Part shown: in pieces, positions 1-8,704 of the stretch
How the letters are laid out: every line of letters starts with the position of its first letter
How positions within the stretch are numbered: position 1 is the first letter of the stretch
Assembly: GCF_001263415.1 (NCBI RefSeq)
Contig: NZ_LGTE01000007.1
Coordinates: forward strand, 1-64,000
Origin: Thermincola ferriacetica
GTDB taxonomy: Bacteria > Bacillota > Thermincolia > Thermincolales > Thermincolaceae
DNA: 64,000 bases
Direction: 5' to 3'
Notes under the pieces: generated by a model
The model's database searches: none
What the model saw: only the letters and a program-made list of their open reading frames with translations
What the model was told of the DNA's origin: nothing
Made by a program: the position numbers and the translations under genes

Positions 1-27
1 CATGCGGGAACTCCCTGCCTGCCCGGC
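1..27. repeat. End of a dispersed inverted-repeat element
   Basis: The first 27 bases are the reverse complement, with one mismatch, of 8705-8731. The second locus has an imperfect inverted partner nearby (about 8836-8862), so this sequence looks like one terminus of a small palindromic element whose other end may lie outside the window. No coding capacity is implied. Confidence 0.6.
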
Positions 28-107
28 AGCGGTTTTGTGGGCGCAGTCGCTCCCAAACGGTAGGCGGAGAACCCTGCCTACCCTGCCTTGGGTAAGGGTG
101 AGAAAGA

Positions 108-220
108 GGCCGCTGCCCGGTGAAACAACAAGTTGCGACTCAATAATTTCAACCGAACGGAGTTTACACCGGCTCTGCCCGTAGACTTGGAGCAACGGTT
201 GTTTCACCGGTACAGCGGCC
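108..220. repeat. Long imperfect inverted repeat, noncoding
   Basis: Bases 108-129 (GGCCGCTGCCCGGTGAAACA plus AC) are matched by the reverse complement at 198-220 with a two-base change and one extra base. Weaker dyad symmetry continues outward (GGGTGAG near 97 against CTCACCC near 249). A smaller hairpin, GGTAGGC/GCCTACC, lies at 59-82. The region precedes the lipoprotein gene at 322 and would fold strongly as RNA. I cannot say whether it is a mobile miniature element or a structured leader. Confidence 0.5.
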
Positions 221-321
221 CAAAAGTACCGGTGCAGCGTCTTTTCGCAGCTCACCCTACGTCTTTGATCGGAAGTAGGATATTTCTACCCTGCTTTTAT
301 TTTAGCCGGAGGGAAAAAGAA

Positions 322-1068
322 ATGGTCCTTTTGGGTCAAAAATATACATCCTTTAAATCAGTTAACTGTCTTCTGGCGGTTGTAATTTCTGTAACCTTTT
401 TGGTTACCGGGTGTGTAGAACGGCCGAAAGACGGAAAAAGCCCGGAAATAACGGTATATCCAATCCCCGGAGACAATAACGCTGCCAACAGTTACATTGT
501 CAGCAGTGGCGGCAAAGCTGCCGTAATCGATGCCGGAAAACCGGCAGAAATTATGTCCAAATTGGAAAAAGAAAAACTCTTGCCCATTCATGTAATCCTG
601 ACCCACGGGCATTTTGACCATATCATCGGCCTTACTGCTCTCAAAGAAAAATATCCTTCATTAGAAGTCTTTATCCATGCGGCTGACCAATACAAGCCGG
701 CGGACCCGGTGAAAAACCTGTCCGCTTTATTTGGGTCCAGGGTAAAAACCGGAGTGCAAACCGTTCCATTGTCGGGGCGGTCTGCCCTTAAAATAGGTCG
801 CGTCACTCTGGAAATCATAGAGACGCCGGGGCATTCGCCGGGCAGTATCTGCATTAAGGCCGGCAATCTCCTGTTCAGCGGCGATACCCTCTTCAAAGGC
901 GCAGTAGTGGGCCGTACAGATTTCCCCGACAGCAGCCCCGAAGCTTTAACTGCTTCACTAAAAAAACTCCTAGCCCTCCCGGATAACACAGTGGTTTATC
1001 CGGGGCACGGTCCGAGCACCACTCTTGGTACCGAAAAAGAAAACATTATTTCTATTTTGGATAAATAA
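322..1068 (+). CDS. MBL-fold metallo-hydrolase, lipoprotein
   Basis: A 248-residue metallo-beta-lactamase-fold hydrolase of the glyoxalase-II-like type. The zinc motif HGHFDH is at about residues 95-100, followed by TPGHSPGS (His about 171), FSGDTLF (Asp about 188) and YPGHG (His about 229), so the metal ligands look complete. The N-terminus is a lipoprotein signal peptide with lipobox LVTGC (Cys 31), placing the enzyme outside the membrane. I chose the ATG at 322 because GGAGGG sits 9 bp upstream and the signal peptide starts there; the frame is open back to 133 but that part has no such signal. The substrate cannot be told from sequence. It overlaps the convergent next gene by 17 bp. Confidence 0.85.
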   Translation: MVLLGQKYTSFKSVNCLLAVVISVTFLVTGCVERPKDGKSPEITVYPIPGDNNAANSYIVSSGGKAAVIDAGKPAEIMSKLEKEKLLPIHVILTHGHFDHIIGLTALKEKYPSLEVFIHAADQYKPADPVKNLSALFGSRVKTGVQTVPLSGRSALKIGRVTLEIIETPGHSPGSICIKAGNLLFSGDTLFKGAVVGRTDFPDSSPEALTASLKKLLALPDNTVVYPGHGPSTTLGTEKENIISILDK

Positions 1069-1492
1069 AACTAAACCGGTCAGCGTGTTCCATCTCATCA
1101 ATCATGATTTCAAATAACAGGTCCCTTATGTGCATATCCCGGGTCGCCAACAGCATGGCCCGGTAAAACTCTGCCGCCTCCAATTCGTCCTGAAAAGCTT
1201 TTCTTAACCCAGCCTTATAAGTGGTCTCGGTCGGAACAGGCTCTTCTACCGCCGGATAGCGGCCCGTAAGACTGTAATATAACCGGCGCAGTTGGCACAA
1301 ATGCTTTCTTTCATCATCACGGGCATGTTTTATTTGCTCTTTGTCAAATTCCTTCTCGGCCATATCCATTAGCTGCGTATAAAACAGCGCCGCCTGTGCT
1401 TCATCATTGGCAGCCTTCTCCACATCCCGCAAGAACTTACCAAAATTGTCAAACAGAGACCGATGGTCGGTGGGATAGTGATAAGGAAACAT
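1052..1492 (-). CDS. Ferritin-like (rubrerythrin-type) protein
   Basis: A 146-residue, mostly helical protein with the spaced Glu/His pattern of ferritin-like di-iron proteins: NDEAQAALFY near residue 30, RDDERKHL near 60, QDELEAAEFYR near 102 and IDEMEHADRF near 132. It lacks the C-terminal rubredoxin domain of true rubrerythrins. The family deals with oxygen or peroxide stress and iron handling in anaerobes; the exact reaction here is unknown. Its 3' end overlaps the convergent metallo-hydrolase gene by 17 bp. Confidence 0.75.
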   Translation of the reverse strand: MFPYHYPTDHRSLFDNFGKFLRDVEKAANDEAQAALFYTQLMDMAEKEFDKEQIKHARDDERKHLCQLRRLYYSLTGRYPAVEEPVPTETTYKAGLRKAFQDELEAAEFYRAMLLATRDMHIRDLLFEIMIDEMEHADRFSFIYPK

Positions 1493-1563
1493 AACATTAT
1501 CACCTCAACAGTTTAGTTTCCTTATAATCTATGCGCCCACCCCCCAAAAAGTTATTAGCTTAT

Positions 1564-1771
1564 CACCACAGAGAATTCATTACTTATAAGTTTCTGCTTC
1601 TCAGGTATTCTTTGGTTTTAAAAAATTACCACAGAGGACTCAAAGAGCACTGAGAAAATACCGAAAAAAGTGAACGGTAAAATTTATTAGTAAATAAATT
1701 AATACACCATTGCCAGATAAACTTTTACAATAAATTCTCTGTGTCCTCAGTGGACTCTGTGTTCTCAGTGG
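1564..1771. repeat. CCACAGAG-type inverted repeat element
   Basis: Three copies of an ACCACAGAG-like motif lie in the 279-bp gap between genes: CACCACAGAGAATTC at 1564, TACCACAGAGGACTC at 1626 and, inverted and doubled, CTCTGTGTCCTCAGTGG...TTCTCAGTGGTT at 1735-1773. The outer arms flank an AT-rich core of about 75 bp and the right arm ends at the stop codon of the radical SAM gene. It would form a large hairpin and may be a miniature repeat element or terminator. Confidence 0.5.
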
Positions 1772-2752
1772 TTAACTATACCTGTCCATAAATTTGCGGG
1801 CAAAAAGGGCCTTGCCGTTTAAATAGTCAAATTTGGCCCCCTGCTTGGTATCCAACCGTTCCATCGTCTCCTCGATCAACTGTTTGATCTTCCACCAACT
1901 CGTGTCCCAGTTGCAAAAATACATGTTCCCCTGCGGTCCTTTGCCTACCAGCCTTTGGATGACTATAGCCGGGTCCAGGTATTCCAAAAAAGTCACCACC
2001 CGCCGCACATATTCTTCCAGGGAAATAACCTTAAACTCCCCGCGACTGTACATATCGCCCAAAACCGTCCTTTTCACTATATACAAGGAATGCAATTTAA
2101 CATAATCAACCCCCAGGGCCGATAATATCTTTGCGTTTTCGATAACATCGGTTTCATCATCCCAGGGCAGGTTCAGGATGATATGGCTAACCACCGCAAA
2201 TCCTCTCTGCTTGATTCGCAACACGGCATCTATAAACTCCGCCAGTCCGTGCCCCCGGTTGATTTTCTGCAGCGTATGATAATTTACTGTCTGTAGGCCC
2301 AATTCTATATCAATGGCCAGATTCCGTTCCCTTTGCAGGGAGGCCACGAAATCAAGATAAGCGTCATTTATACAGTCAGGCCGGGTGGAGACAGAAATCC
2401 CGATTATATCTTCGTCCTCAACAGCTTCCCGCATATTGCTACAAAACCGGTCAAAAGGCAGGTAGGTATTGGTAAAGGCCTGAAAATAGGCAATAAATTT
2501 TTGCGCATGGAAACGCTTCATAAAGAATTTTTTATTTTCCCTGATCTGTTCCCTGACCGTGAGGGTGTTGGGCAGACACTCAAAACCGGACCCTTCCTCA
2601 TCACAAAATATGCACCCACCGTGCCCCAGCACACCGTCCCTGTTCGGGCACGTTCCCGGTATGTTTACAGGCAGTTTATAAACCTTTCCGCCGAATTTTT
2701 CAGCCAAGTGGCTGGAATAATCGTTATACCTTTTTCCCTCTGCCAATCTCAT
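1772..2752 (-). CDS. Radical SAM protein, TIGR01212/YhcC type
   Basis: A 326-residue radical S-adenosylmethionine protein. The 4Fe-4S cysteines are in CPNRDG...GGCIFC near residues 35-50, with CX11CX2C spacing rather than the classical CX3CX2C, which is typical of the YhcC/TIGR01212 group. Later conserved stretches include ISVSTRPDCI, DIELGLQT and HIILNLPWD. The function of this family is not firmly known (nucleic-acid or tRNA modification has been suggested). The ATG at 2752 follows a GGGG-containing ribosome binding site; a TTG lies one codon upstream. It stands alone, divergent from the SNF2 helicase gene. Confidence 0.85.
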   Translation of the reverse strand: MRLAEGKRYNDYSSHLAEKFGGKVYKLPVNIPGTCPNRDGVLGHGGCIFCDEEGSGFECLPNTLTVREQIRENKKFFMKRFHAQKFIAYFQAFTNTYLPFDRFCSNMREAVEDEDIIGISVSTRPDCINDAYLDFVASLQRERNLAIDIELGLQTVNYHTLQKINRGHGLAEFIDAVLRIKQRGFAVVSHIILNLPWDDETDVIENAKILSALGVDYVKLHSLYIVKRTVLGDMYSRGEFKVISLEEYVRRVVTFLEYLDPAIVIQRLVGKGPQGNMYFCNWDTSWWKIKQLIEETMERLDTKQGAKFDYLNGKALFARKFMDRYS

Positions 2753-2911
2753 CAAATCCCCATTTCCTTATCTGGTCTCAGTGATATTGTACACCGATAA
2801 CAGGCCAATATAAACCCTATCTTTACAGGGAAAACAAAAACTACCTGCCATGCCTTTAAATTTGCAGGTAAATACTAATTGCGTAAATCTTTTATCGGGG
2901 GTGGTTTCCTT

Positions 2912-4288
2912 TTGCTGCAGTGTTTACAGGATTTGCCTTTCAAACCACACCAATACCAGATCGAAACGGCACACCGCATACTCCACCAGATGGACTGCCG
3001 GGCCTTAATCGCCGATGAAGTGGGACTGGGCAAAACAATCGAGGCAGGACTGGTGATTAAAGAACTGGTTCACCAGGACAAAAACAGGAACATCCTGGTG
3101 CTCACCCCGGCAACACTGCTACACCAATGGTGTGACGAGCTCTATAAAAAATTTGACCTGAATTTCTGGATTTGCCGTAAAGGACCATGGGGTTGGGATT
3201 ATAACTTTGTGATCGGTTCTCTCGATAAAGCCAAGCGGGCCGAACACCGGGAGATGCTACTTTCCCGTTTTTACGACCTGGTCATTGTCGATGAAGCACA
3301 TAAGCTGAAAAACAGGAAAACTGAAAACTGGAAACTGGTCAATGACTTAAAAACCAGGGGATTGATATTATTGACTGCAACCCCACTGCAAAATAACCTG
3401 GAAGAAATCTATAACCTGGTCAGTCTGGTCCGCCCTACCCTTTTCAGAGACTATAAAAGTTTCCTGGAATACTACCAACTGCATCCCAAGGCCCTGATGG
3501 CCGAATTGAAGGATAAGCTGTCCGATATAATGATTCGCAATCTCACCAGGGACCAGACAGAAAAGAAGGTCCAGAGAAGGGTACAACTTATACCTATCAG
3601 GTTGCGGCCGGAAGAAAAACAGATCTACGAGGCCCTGCAGGAGCTCAGGGGGTCCTTTCTGCGCCTCACCCTGACCAAAGAGTATTGCAGCAGCCCTTCG
3701 GCTTTGTACGCCACTTTGCAGAATATGGGCCGGGAAGAACTACTGCCTCTGCTCGAAGAATGCCCCCTGCCCATGAAATTATATCATCTGCAGGCTATTT
3801 TGCAGAAACATCCAGGTAAAATCCTAGTCTTTACCGAATACATGCAGACGCAGTTCTTTATCGGGCGCTGGCTCAACGAATTGGGTATCAACTTTATCCA
3901 TTTTAACGGCAAGTTAAGGCGCAATCAAAAAGAGTACACCAAATGGCTGTTTCAAAACAAAGATTACCGGGTCATGATATGCACCGATTCAGGAAGCCAA
4001 GGCTTAAACTTCCAGTTCTGCAACGTGATAGTAAACTTTGACCTGCCCTGGAACCCCATGAAGGTGGAACAGAGGATTGGCCGGATTGACCGACTGGGCC
4101 AAACCGCCGACGAAGTATACGTATATAATTTTGTGCTGCAGGATACGGTAGAAGAGAAGATTTTTCACATTCTGGGCAGTAAAATCGCCCTGTTTAAGGA
4201 ATGTATCGGCGAACTGGACAACATTCTGACCGGCGAGGAAGATACAGCAGAAAATGAGAAACTGCTGAAATCCATGCTCAGGCTTTAA
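2912..4288 (+). CDS. Compact SNF2-family DNA-dependent ATPase
   Basis: A 458-residue SNF2/RapA-like superfamily 2 helicase. Motif I is DEVGLGKTIEAG (about residues 36-47), motif II is VDEAHKLKN, motif III is LLTATPLQNN, and the C-terminal helicase half has TDSGSQGLNFQ and QRIGRIDRLGQ (motif VI). Both RecA lobes are present, but there is little outside them, against about 900 residues in RapA. I prefer the TTG at 2912, preceded by GGGGGTGG, over the TTG at 2879. It has no restriction-modification or defence partner next to it, so its target is unknown; such proteins remodel protein-DNA or transcription complexes. Confidence 0.85.
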   Translation: MLQCLQDLPFKPHQYQIETAHRILHQMDCRALIADEVGLGKTIEAGLVIKELVHQDKNRNILVLTPATLLHQWCDELYKKFDLNFWICRKGPWGWDYNFVIGSLDKAKRAEHREMLLSRFYDLVIVDEAHKLKNRKTENWKLVNDLKTRGLILLTATPLQNNLEEIYNLVSLVRPTLFRDYKSFLEYYQLHPKALMAELKDKLSDIMIRNLTRDQTEKKVQRRVQLIPIRLRPEEKQIYEALQELRGSFLRLTLTKEYCSSPSALYATLQNMGREELLPLLEECPLPMKLYHLQAILQKHPGKILVFTEYMQTQFFIGRWLNELGINFIHFNGKLRRNQKEYTKWLFQNKDYRVMICTDSGSQGLNFQFCNVIVNFDLPWNPMKVEQRIGRIDRLGQTADEVYVYNFVLQDTVEEKIFHILGSKIALFKECIGELDNILTGEEDTAENEKLLKSMLRL

Positions 4289-4344
4289 CAGTTGCCCAAT
4301 GTTTCCGGCTGAGGTAAAATTAAAATAAGTAAAGGCTTTGGCCG

Positions 4345-4396
4345 TCCACCTGGGACAGGTGGATGTCAATATTGACGGAAAACCGGTGACCGGTTT
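4345..4396. terminator. Two hairpins between convergent genes
   Basis: TCCACCTG/CAGGTGGA (4345-4363) and AAACCGG/CCGGTTT (4380-4396) are perfect short hairpins between the convergent helicase gene and the small membrane-protein gene. Neither has a long T-run, so intrinsic termination is only probable. Confidence 0.35.
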
Positions 4397-4409
4397 CTGA
4401 CAGTTTTTC

Positions 4410-4700
4410 CTACATTATTTTTGATATGGTATCAAGAATCACCAGGGATAATCCCGCCATGCAAAGGATTAAGCCAAAGTTAATTAAACTCTCTTTCCAA
4501 CCATGGTTTTTAAACAACTTATTAAAAAACAAAGTTGTTCCGACCAGGTAAAGAACAGGAACAACAGCCATAAAAACTACGGAATGCGCCTCTTTGCCCG
4601 GCATAAATGCATAGGCCGTCATGATTAACAGAACGAAAAACCAAAACAAAAATCCGGTGACAAATGAAACGGCTAATTTGATGGGCAATAACGAATTCAT
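4410..4700 (-). CDS. Small membrane protein, three predicted TM segments
   Basis: A 96-residue hydrophobic protein that I do not recognise. It has about three membrane-spanning segments (about residues 8-30, 37-60 and 72-92) joined by short charged loops. The ATG at 4700 is preceded by GAGGTG at a 6-bp gap, so I prefer it to the ATG seven codons upstream at 4721, which has no ribosome binding site. It lies downstream of the fetAB pair on the same strand but about 90 bp away. No function is assigned. Confidence 0.6.
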   Translation of the reverse strand: MNSLLPIKLAVSFVTGFLFWFFVLLIMTAYAFMPGKEAHSVVFMAVVPVLYLVGTTLFFNKLFKNHGWKESLINFGLILCMAGLSLVILDTISKIM

Positions 4701-4787
4701 CTCATTCACCTCTAATAACATTTTTCCACCAAAAGCCGTTTTTGTATGTGACCGGTGTCACGAAAAAAATTATTTTGTTTGGGGCGG

Positions 4788-5549
4788 TTATTTGGTAAGC
4801 AAATCAGTTCGTAATTGATAAGCAGCGGTAAAAAAACTGCGGTAAGCCAATGTACTTGCCACAAAGCAGGATATACTCACAGCCGCGCTGATCATAAACA
4901 CCACCATGATTTGATAGCGTACGGCAATAACGGGATTTGTCCCGGCCAGTATTAAACCCGTCATCATGCCCGGTAACTGGACAATACCCATTGTTTTCAG
5001 GGAATCAATGGTTGGCATCATGCCCATTTTAATTGCTTTCTGCAGGCTACCGACAACAGCCTGCCTGGGCGTCGCTCCCAGAGATAAAGAAGTGATAATC
5101 TCCCAGCGTTTTTCTTCGATAGCCTGTCTCAAACGAGTCAACGTCAGGCCTGTAGCAGCCATGGAATTGCCGATCACCATGCCGGCCACGGGGATAGTCT
5201 CTGAGGGAACAAAAGCAATTGCCTGTACAGTTATAAGAATGGCAAGGGTAATGGAGGCTCCTGCCAGAATGGCGGAAGTGGTAATAAAAAGTACTCTGGG
5301 AATGCCCTTCCCTCTTTTGGCGGCATTTACTGAGGCTACAACGGTCATAACAAACAGCATCGCTAACGTGAACCGCCAGTCGTTGAGGTCAAATATGTAT
5401 TTGAGAACAAACCCGATCACAAACAGTTGCACAACTGCCCGGACCGTACCGATAAAAATTTCTTTTTCTAATTTTAGGTGTTGCCAATATGAAATAAGCA
5501 GGGTAAAAAGAACCAATCCCGAAGATGCTAAAAGCGCCGCGTTGCTCAC
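4788..5549 (-). CDS. fetB: FetB-type (UPF0014) ABC permease
   Basis: A 253-residue integral membrane protein of the UPF0014 family, with about seven hydrophobic segments and the conserved blocks VIGNSMAATGLTL, SLGATPRQAV and PGMMTGLILAG. In Escherichia coli FetB is the membrane part of FetAB, an ABC exporter linked to iron homeostasis and oxidative-stress resistance. I chose the GTG at 5549, right after AGGGGGG, in place of an ATG at 5573 that would overlap fetA. With GTG the gene begins one base after the fetA stop, so the two should be translationally coupled. The transported ion in this organism is inferred only from family. Confidence 0.85.
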   Translation of the reverse strand: MSNAALLASSGLVLFTLLISYWQHLKLEKEIFIGTVRAVVQLFVIGFVLKYIFDLNDWRFTLAMLFVMTVVASVNAAKRGKGIPRVLFITTSAILAGASITLAILITVQAIAFVPSETIPVAGMVIGNSMAATGLTLTRLRQAIEEKRWEIITSLSLGATPRQAVVGSLQKAIKMGMMPTIDSLKTMGIVQLPGMMTGLILAGTNPVIAVRYQIMVVFMISAAVSISCFVASTLAYRSFFTAAYQLRTDLLTK

Positions 5550-5550
5550 T

Positions 5551-6288
5551 TTATTCCCCCCTATTTTTTCCACTGGTTAAAAAAGCCCTGGCCTGACGAT
5601 AAGCAGGGTCCGTCAGAATTGTTTCAGTGTCTCCAAAAGCCGCTGCCCTGCCGTTGATCAACACAAGGATTTTGTCACTGATACGCCGGGCCTGCTCCAG
5701 GTTATGGGTAATCCACACACAAGATAGACGTTTTTTCTTTTTTAAAAGCTGGACAGTCTTTTCCACCACGTCTGTTGAACCTGGATCCAGGGCCGAGGTG
5801 GGTTCGTCCAGGAGAAGGACCGCCGGTTCATTGGCAAGGGTTCTCGCCAAGGCAACCCGTTGTTTTTCCCCGCCTGAAAGTTCACTTACTTCCCGGTCCA
5901 GTGCAATACCGCCCAAACCGGCCAGGTCTATATATTTCCTCAGGTCAACTACCCTATCCCGGCCTGCCAGAAACGGCCCATAAAGGATATTTTCCCTAAG
6001 GGTACCCGGGAATAAGACCGGCTGCTGCAGAACCATGCCTATTTGCCGACGCAGTTCCAAAACAGGATAGCAATTTAACGGTTTGTCCAGATAATATATG
6101 CTGCCTTCCGTGGGGTCTGCCAGCCGGTTCAGCAAAAAAAGCAAGGTACTCTTCCCCGCTCCTGAAGGTCCGACGATGGCAACAGTTTCACCTTCCAGCA
6201 CTGAAAAGCTAATGTCCTGCAGGATAGTTTTTTCACTCTTACGAAACCCAACCCTATTTAATCTCAAGACTTCCTTTTGCCCTTCCAT
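5551..6288 (-). CDS. fetA: FetA-type ABC transporter ATPase
   Basis: A 245-residue ABC ATPase with Walker A GPSGAGKSTL (about residues 39-48), Q-loop LQQPVLFPG, signature LSGGEKQR, Walker B VLLLDEPTSALDP and the switch His in WITHN. It pairs with the FetB-type permease immediately downstream, forming the two-gene FetAB arrangement proposed to export iron. A TATAAT box on the minus strand at 6369-6374 may belong to its promoter. Confidence 0.85.
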   Translation of the reverse strand: MEGQKEVLRLNRVGFRKSEKTILQDISFSVLEGETVAIVGPSGAGKSTLLFLLNRLADPTEGSIYYLDKPLNCYPVLELRRQIGMVLQQPVLFPGTLRENILYGPFLAGRDRVVDLRKYIDLAGLGGIALDREVSELSGGEKQRVALARTLANEPAVLLLDEPTSALDPGSTDVVEKTVQLLKKKKRLSCVWITHNLEQARRISDKILVLINGRAAAFGDTETILTDPAYRQARAFLTSGKNRGE

Positions 6289-6567
6289 CTAATCCTTCGC
6301 CGCTTTCTGTCAAAAATTGTTAAGCAAAGAGCTCTTTTCTTCCGGCATTAATTACCGATTCTGAGTTTATTATACCATGAAAAACGTCCTTGCTAGATAA
6401 AATTCTGTAGGGGCTCCGCTGAATCTGGTTCACCAGGAGACTTGCCGCAGGATATATCAAACCAAGGTTCCCTGCATATTCGAAAAATTTTCTATTTGTA
6501 AATAAAAATCCGGCATATGAAAACAATAATAACGACTGGTAGTAAAATAAGCGAGGTTCGGGAAATA

Positions 6568-7065
6568 ATGAGTAAAAAACTGTCACTTACCGATTGGGTC
6601 TGGATTATTCTTATCGTTTTTTTAATAGCGGGCTGGTTTTATCCCCCTATCGGGATAGTAGCCGTTGTATGTATGGCCGCCCCCGTAGTATATGGTTACG
6701 TTAAAGGCGGCCGGATATGGTGCGGTTCTTTTTGTCCGCGGGGTAGTTTTTTGGGTAAGATAATAAGCCGCATGAGTACCCGTGGCAAAATCCCCAAACT
6801 ACTTACCACAGATTACGTAAAAAACGGCATATTAATTTTTCTGTTGGGTAATTTTGCCTGGGGCATCTATAAAGCCCATGGCAACCCCGCCCTCATCGGC
6901 CTTGTTTTTGAACGGCTGATTTTGATTACAACCTTTTTTGCCATTGTACTGGGCATAAAATACCAACCCCGGACATGGTGCTCCGTTTGCCCCATGGGAA
7001 CCCTGTCCACCTTTGCCGTGAGAGCCAGAAAAAAGCTGGACAAACACAATAAAGACAAAAGTTAA
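6568..7065 (+). CDS. 4Fe-4S membrane protein, NapH/YccM-like
   Basis: A 165-residue membrane protein with hydrophobic segments near residues 10-45 and 88-128, and two cysteine clusters, CGSFCPRGSF (about residue 52) and CSVCPMGTL (about residue 140). This is the layout of the NapH/CcoG/NosR-related polyferredoxin family, in which membrane proteins pass electrons through iron-sulfur clusters, but this one is short and lacks the downstream ferredoxin domain. The ATG at 6568 is preceded by GAGG; the reading frame is open from 6517. The electron partners are unknown. Confidence 0.7.
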   Translation: MSKKLSLTDWVWIILIVFLIAGWFYPPIGIVAVVCMAAPVVYGYVKGGRIWCGSFCPRGSFLGKIISRMSTRGKIPKLLTTDYVKNGILIFLLGNFAWGIYKAHGNPALIGLVFERLILITTFFAIVLGIKYQPRTWCSVCPMGTLSTFAVRARKKLDKHNKDKS

Positions 7066-7089
7066 AGCTGCCGCCGGGCAGCTTTTTTT
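7065..7089 (+). terminator. Intrinsic terminator of the 4Fe-4S protein gene
   Basis: AAGCTGCC-GCCG-GGCAGCTT followed by a run of T to 7089, directly after the stop codon. It is a textbook rho-independent terminator. Confidence 0.9.
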
Positions 7090-7331
7090 CGGCAAAACAT
7101 TCCTAAAGGTGAGTATCTTTATTTATAGAATTATTTTAACTTATAGTAGTAATTCCCCGGAGACACAAATGTGCACAAAAGCCAAAATATGTTACGGGCA
7201 AAAAACGAAACAAATCTTGCCTTAGAGGCAGGAAAATGCATTGTTTTGGCAGAAGATAAGTAATTTACGGTCAAATCACACAATATATTTGAGAAATTAT
7301 TAGCCTTGGCGTGATAATGGAGGTCTACGAT

Positions 7332-8690
7332 ATGAGCAATAAGGACTACCTTGAGTTTATTGACGAACTTACTGTACTAGCTAAAACCAATAATAAAATT
7401 AATACAGAAAATTACACAAAATACGATGTCAAAAAAGGTTTGCGCAACAGTAACGGAACAGGTGTATTGGTTGGGCTTACCGAAATCGGCGAGGTACACG
7501 GCTACATCGTTGACGAAGAAGAGGTAATCCCTGTTGAAGGGCGCCTTACTTACCGGGGGATTAATATCCAGGACATTGTTAACGGTTTTCAAAAAGAAGG
7601 GCGCCACGGTTTCGAGGAAGTTTGTTACCTGCTCCTTTTCGGCCAATTACCTAATGCCGAACACCTGGCTAAATTCCGGCAAATGATGGGTAATTACAGG
7701 ATCTTACCGGAAGGCTTTATGCGGGACATGATTCTGAAAGCGCCCAGCAAAAACATCATGAATAAATTGGCCCGCAGTGTTTTGGCCTGCTATTCCTACG
7801 ACCCCAATCCCGACGATATCAGGATTAAAAATGTCCTCAGGCAGAGTATTGAATTGATCGCCCGTTTCCCTGTTTTTGTGGCTTATGGCTATCAGGCCCT
7901 GGCCCATTACCATAAAGGGCAGAGTATGTTTATTCATAAACCCCGGCCCGAACTCAGTACAGCGGAAAACTTCCTATACATGATCAGACAGACGGGAGAA
8001 TATACCAAAACAGAGGCTGACCTGCTTGATCTGTCACTGGTCCTGCATGCTGAACACGGTGGCGGGAATAACTCAGCTTTCACTACCCGGGTGGTGTCTT
8101 CCACCGGTACTGATACCTATTCAGCCATTGCCGCAGCTGTGGGTTCCCTGAAAGGGCCCAAGCATGGCGGAGCCAACCTGCAGGTTATGAAGATGATGGA
8201 AAATATTAAAGAGCATGTTACCGACTGGACCGATGAAGAAGAAATCGAATGGTACCTGGAAAAAATCCTGACCCGGGAAGCTTTTGATAAATCGGGGCTG
8301 ATTTATGGCCTCGGGCATGCTGTTTATACCTTGTCAGACCCACGGGCGGTACTGCTGAAAAAGAAGGCTTTCGACTTGGCTCAGGAAAAAAACCGGCTGG
8401 ACGAATTCAATCTCTATACTACTATAGAAAAACTGGCTCCCAAGGTCTTTGTGCGGGTAAAAAAGTCAAAAAAGCATCTCTGTGTAAATGTAGACTTTTA
8501 TTCAGGCTTCGTTTACGATATGCTGGGTATTCCCAGTGAACTGTGTACACCGCTTTTTGCCATTTCCAGGATAGCCGGCTGGTGCGCCCATAGGCTGGAA
8601 GAACTCATCAGCGTAAAGACTATTATGCGACCGGCTTACAAAAGCGTAGTTACCAGAAAGGAATACGTGCCCCTGGCGGAGCGGCAGTAA
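7332..8690 (+). CDS. Citrate synthase family protein
   Basis: A 452-residue citrate synthase of the si type. Catalytic-site blocks are visible: HAEHGGGNNSAF (active-site His), GSLKGPKHGGAN, GLGHAVYTLSDPRA (second His and Arg) and a late VNVDFYSGFVYDMLG block holding the catalytic Asp. The reaction is acetyl-CoA plus oxaloacetate to citrate; 2-methylcitrate synthase activity cannot be ruled out. The ATG at 7332 has TGGAGG 8 bp upstream, so I prefer it to the in-frame GTG at 7311. It stands alone, with no other Krebs-cycle gene nearby. Confidence 0.9.
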   Translation: MSNKDYLEFIDELTVLAKTNNKINTENYTKYDVKKGLRNSNGTGVLVGLTEIGEVHGYIVDEEEVIPVEGRLTYRGINIQDIVNGFQKEGRHGFEEVCYLLLFGQLPNAEHLAKFRQMMGNYRILPEGFMRDMILKAPSKNIMNKLARSVLACYSYDPNPDDIRIKNVLRQSIELIARFPVFVAYGYQALAHYHKGQSMFIHKPRPELSTAENFLYMIRQTGEYTKTEADLLDLSLVLHAEHGGGNNSAFTTRVVSSTGTDTYSAIAAAVGSLKGPKHGGANLQVMKMMENIKEHVTDWTDEEEIEWYLEKILTREAFDKSGLIYGLGHAVYTLSDPRAVLLKKKAFDLAQEKNRLDEFNLYTTIEKLAPKVFVRVKKSKKHLCVNVDFYSGFVYDMLGIPSELCTPLFAISRIAGWCAHRLEELISVKTIMRPAYKSVVTRKEYVPLAERQ

Positions 8691-8704
8691 TAAATTAATT
8701 TCCA

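Noticed and set aside
2-184. 60-codon plus-strand frame at the window start
   Set aside because: It lies across the repeat terminus and palindromic region, has no ribosome binding site and resembles no protein.
6320-6586. 88-codon minus-strand frame between fetA and the 4Fe-4S gene
   Set aside because: It overlaps the start of the 4Fe-4S protein gene, has no ribosome binding site, and the sequence looks like translated intergenic DNA with promoter-like TATAAT inside.
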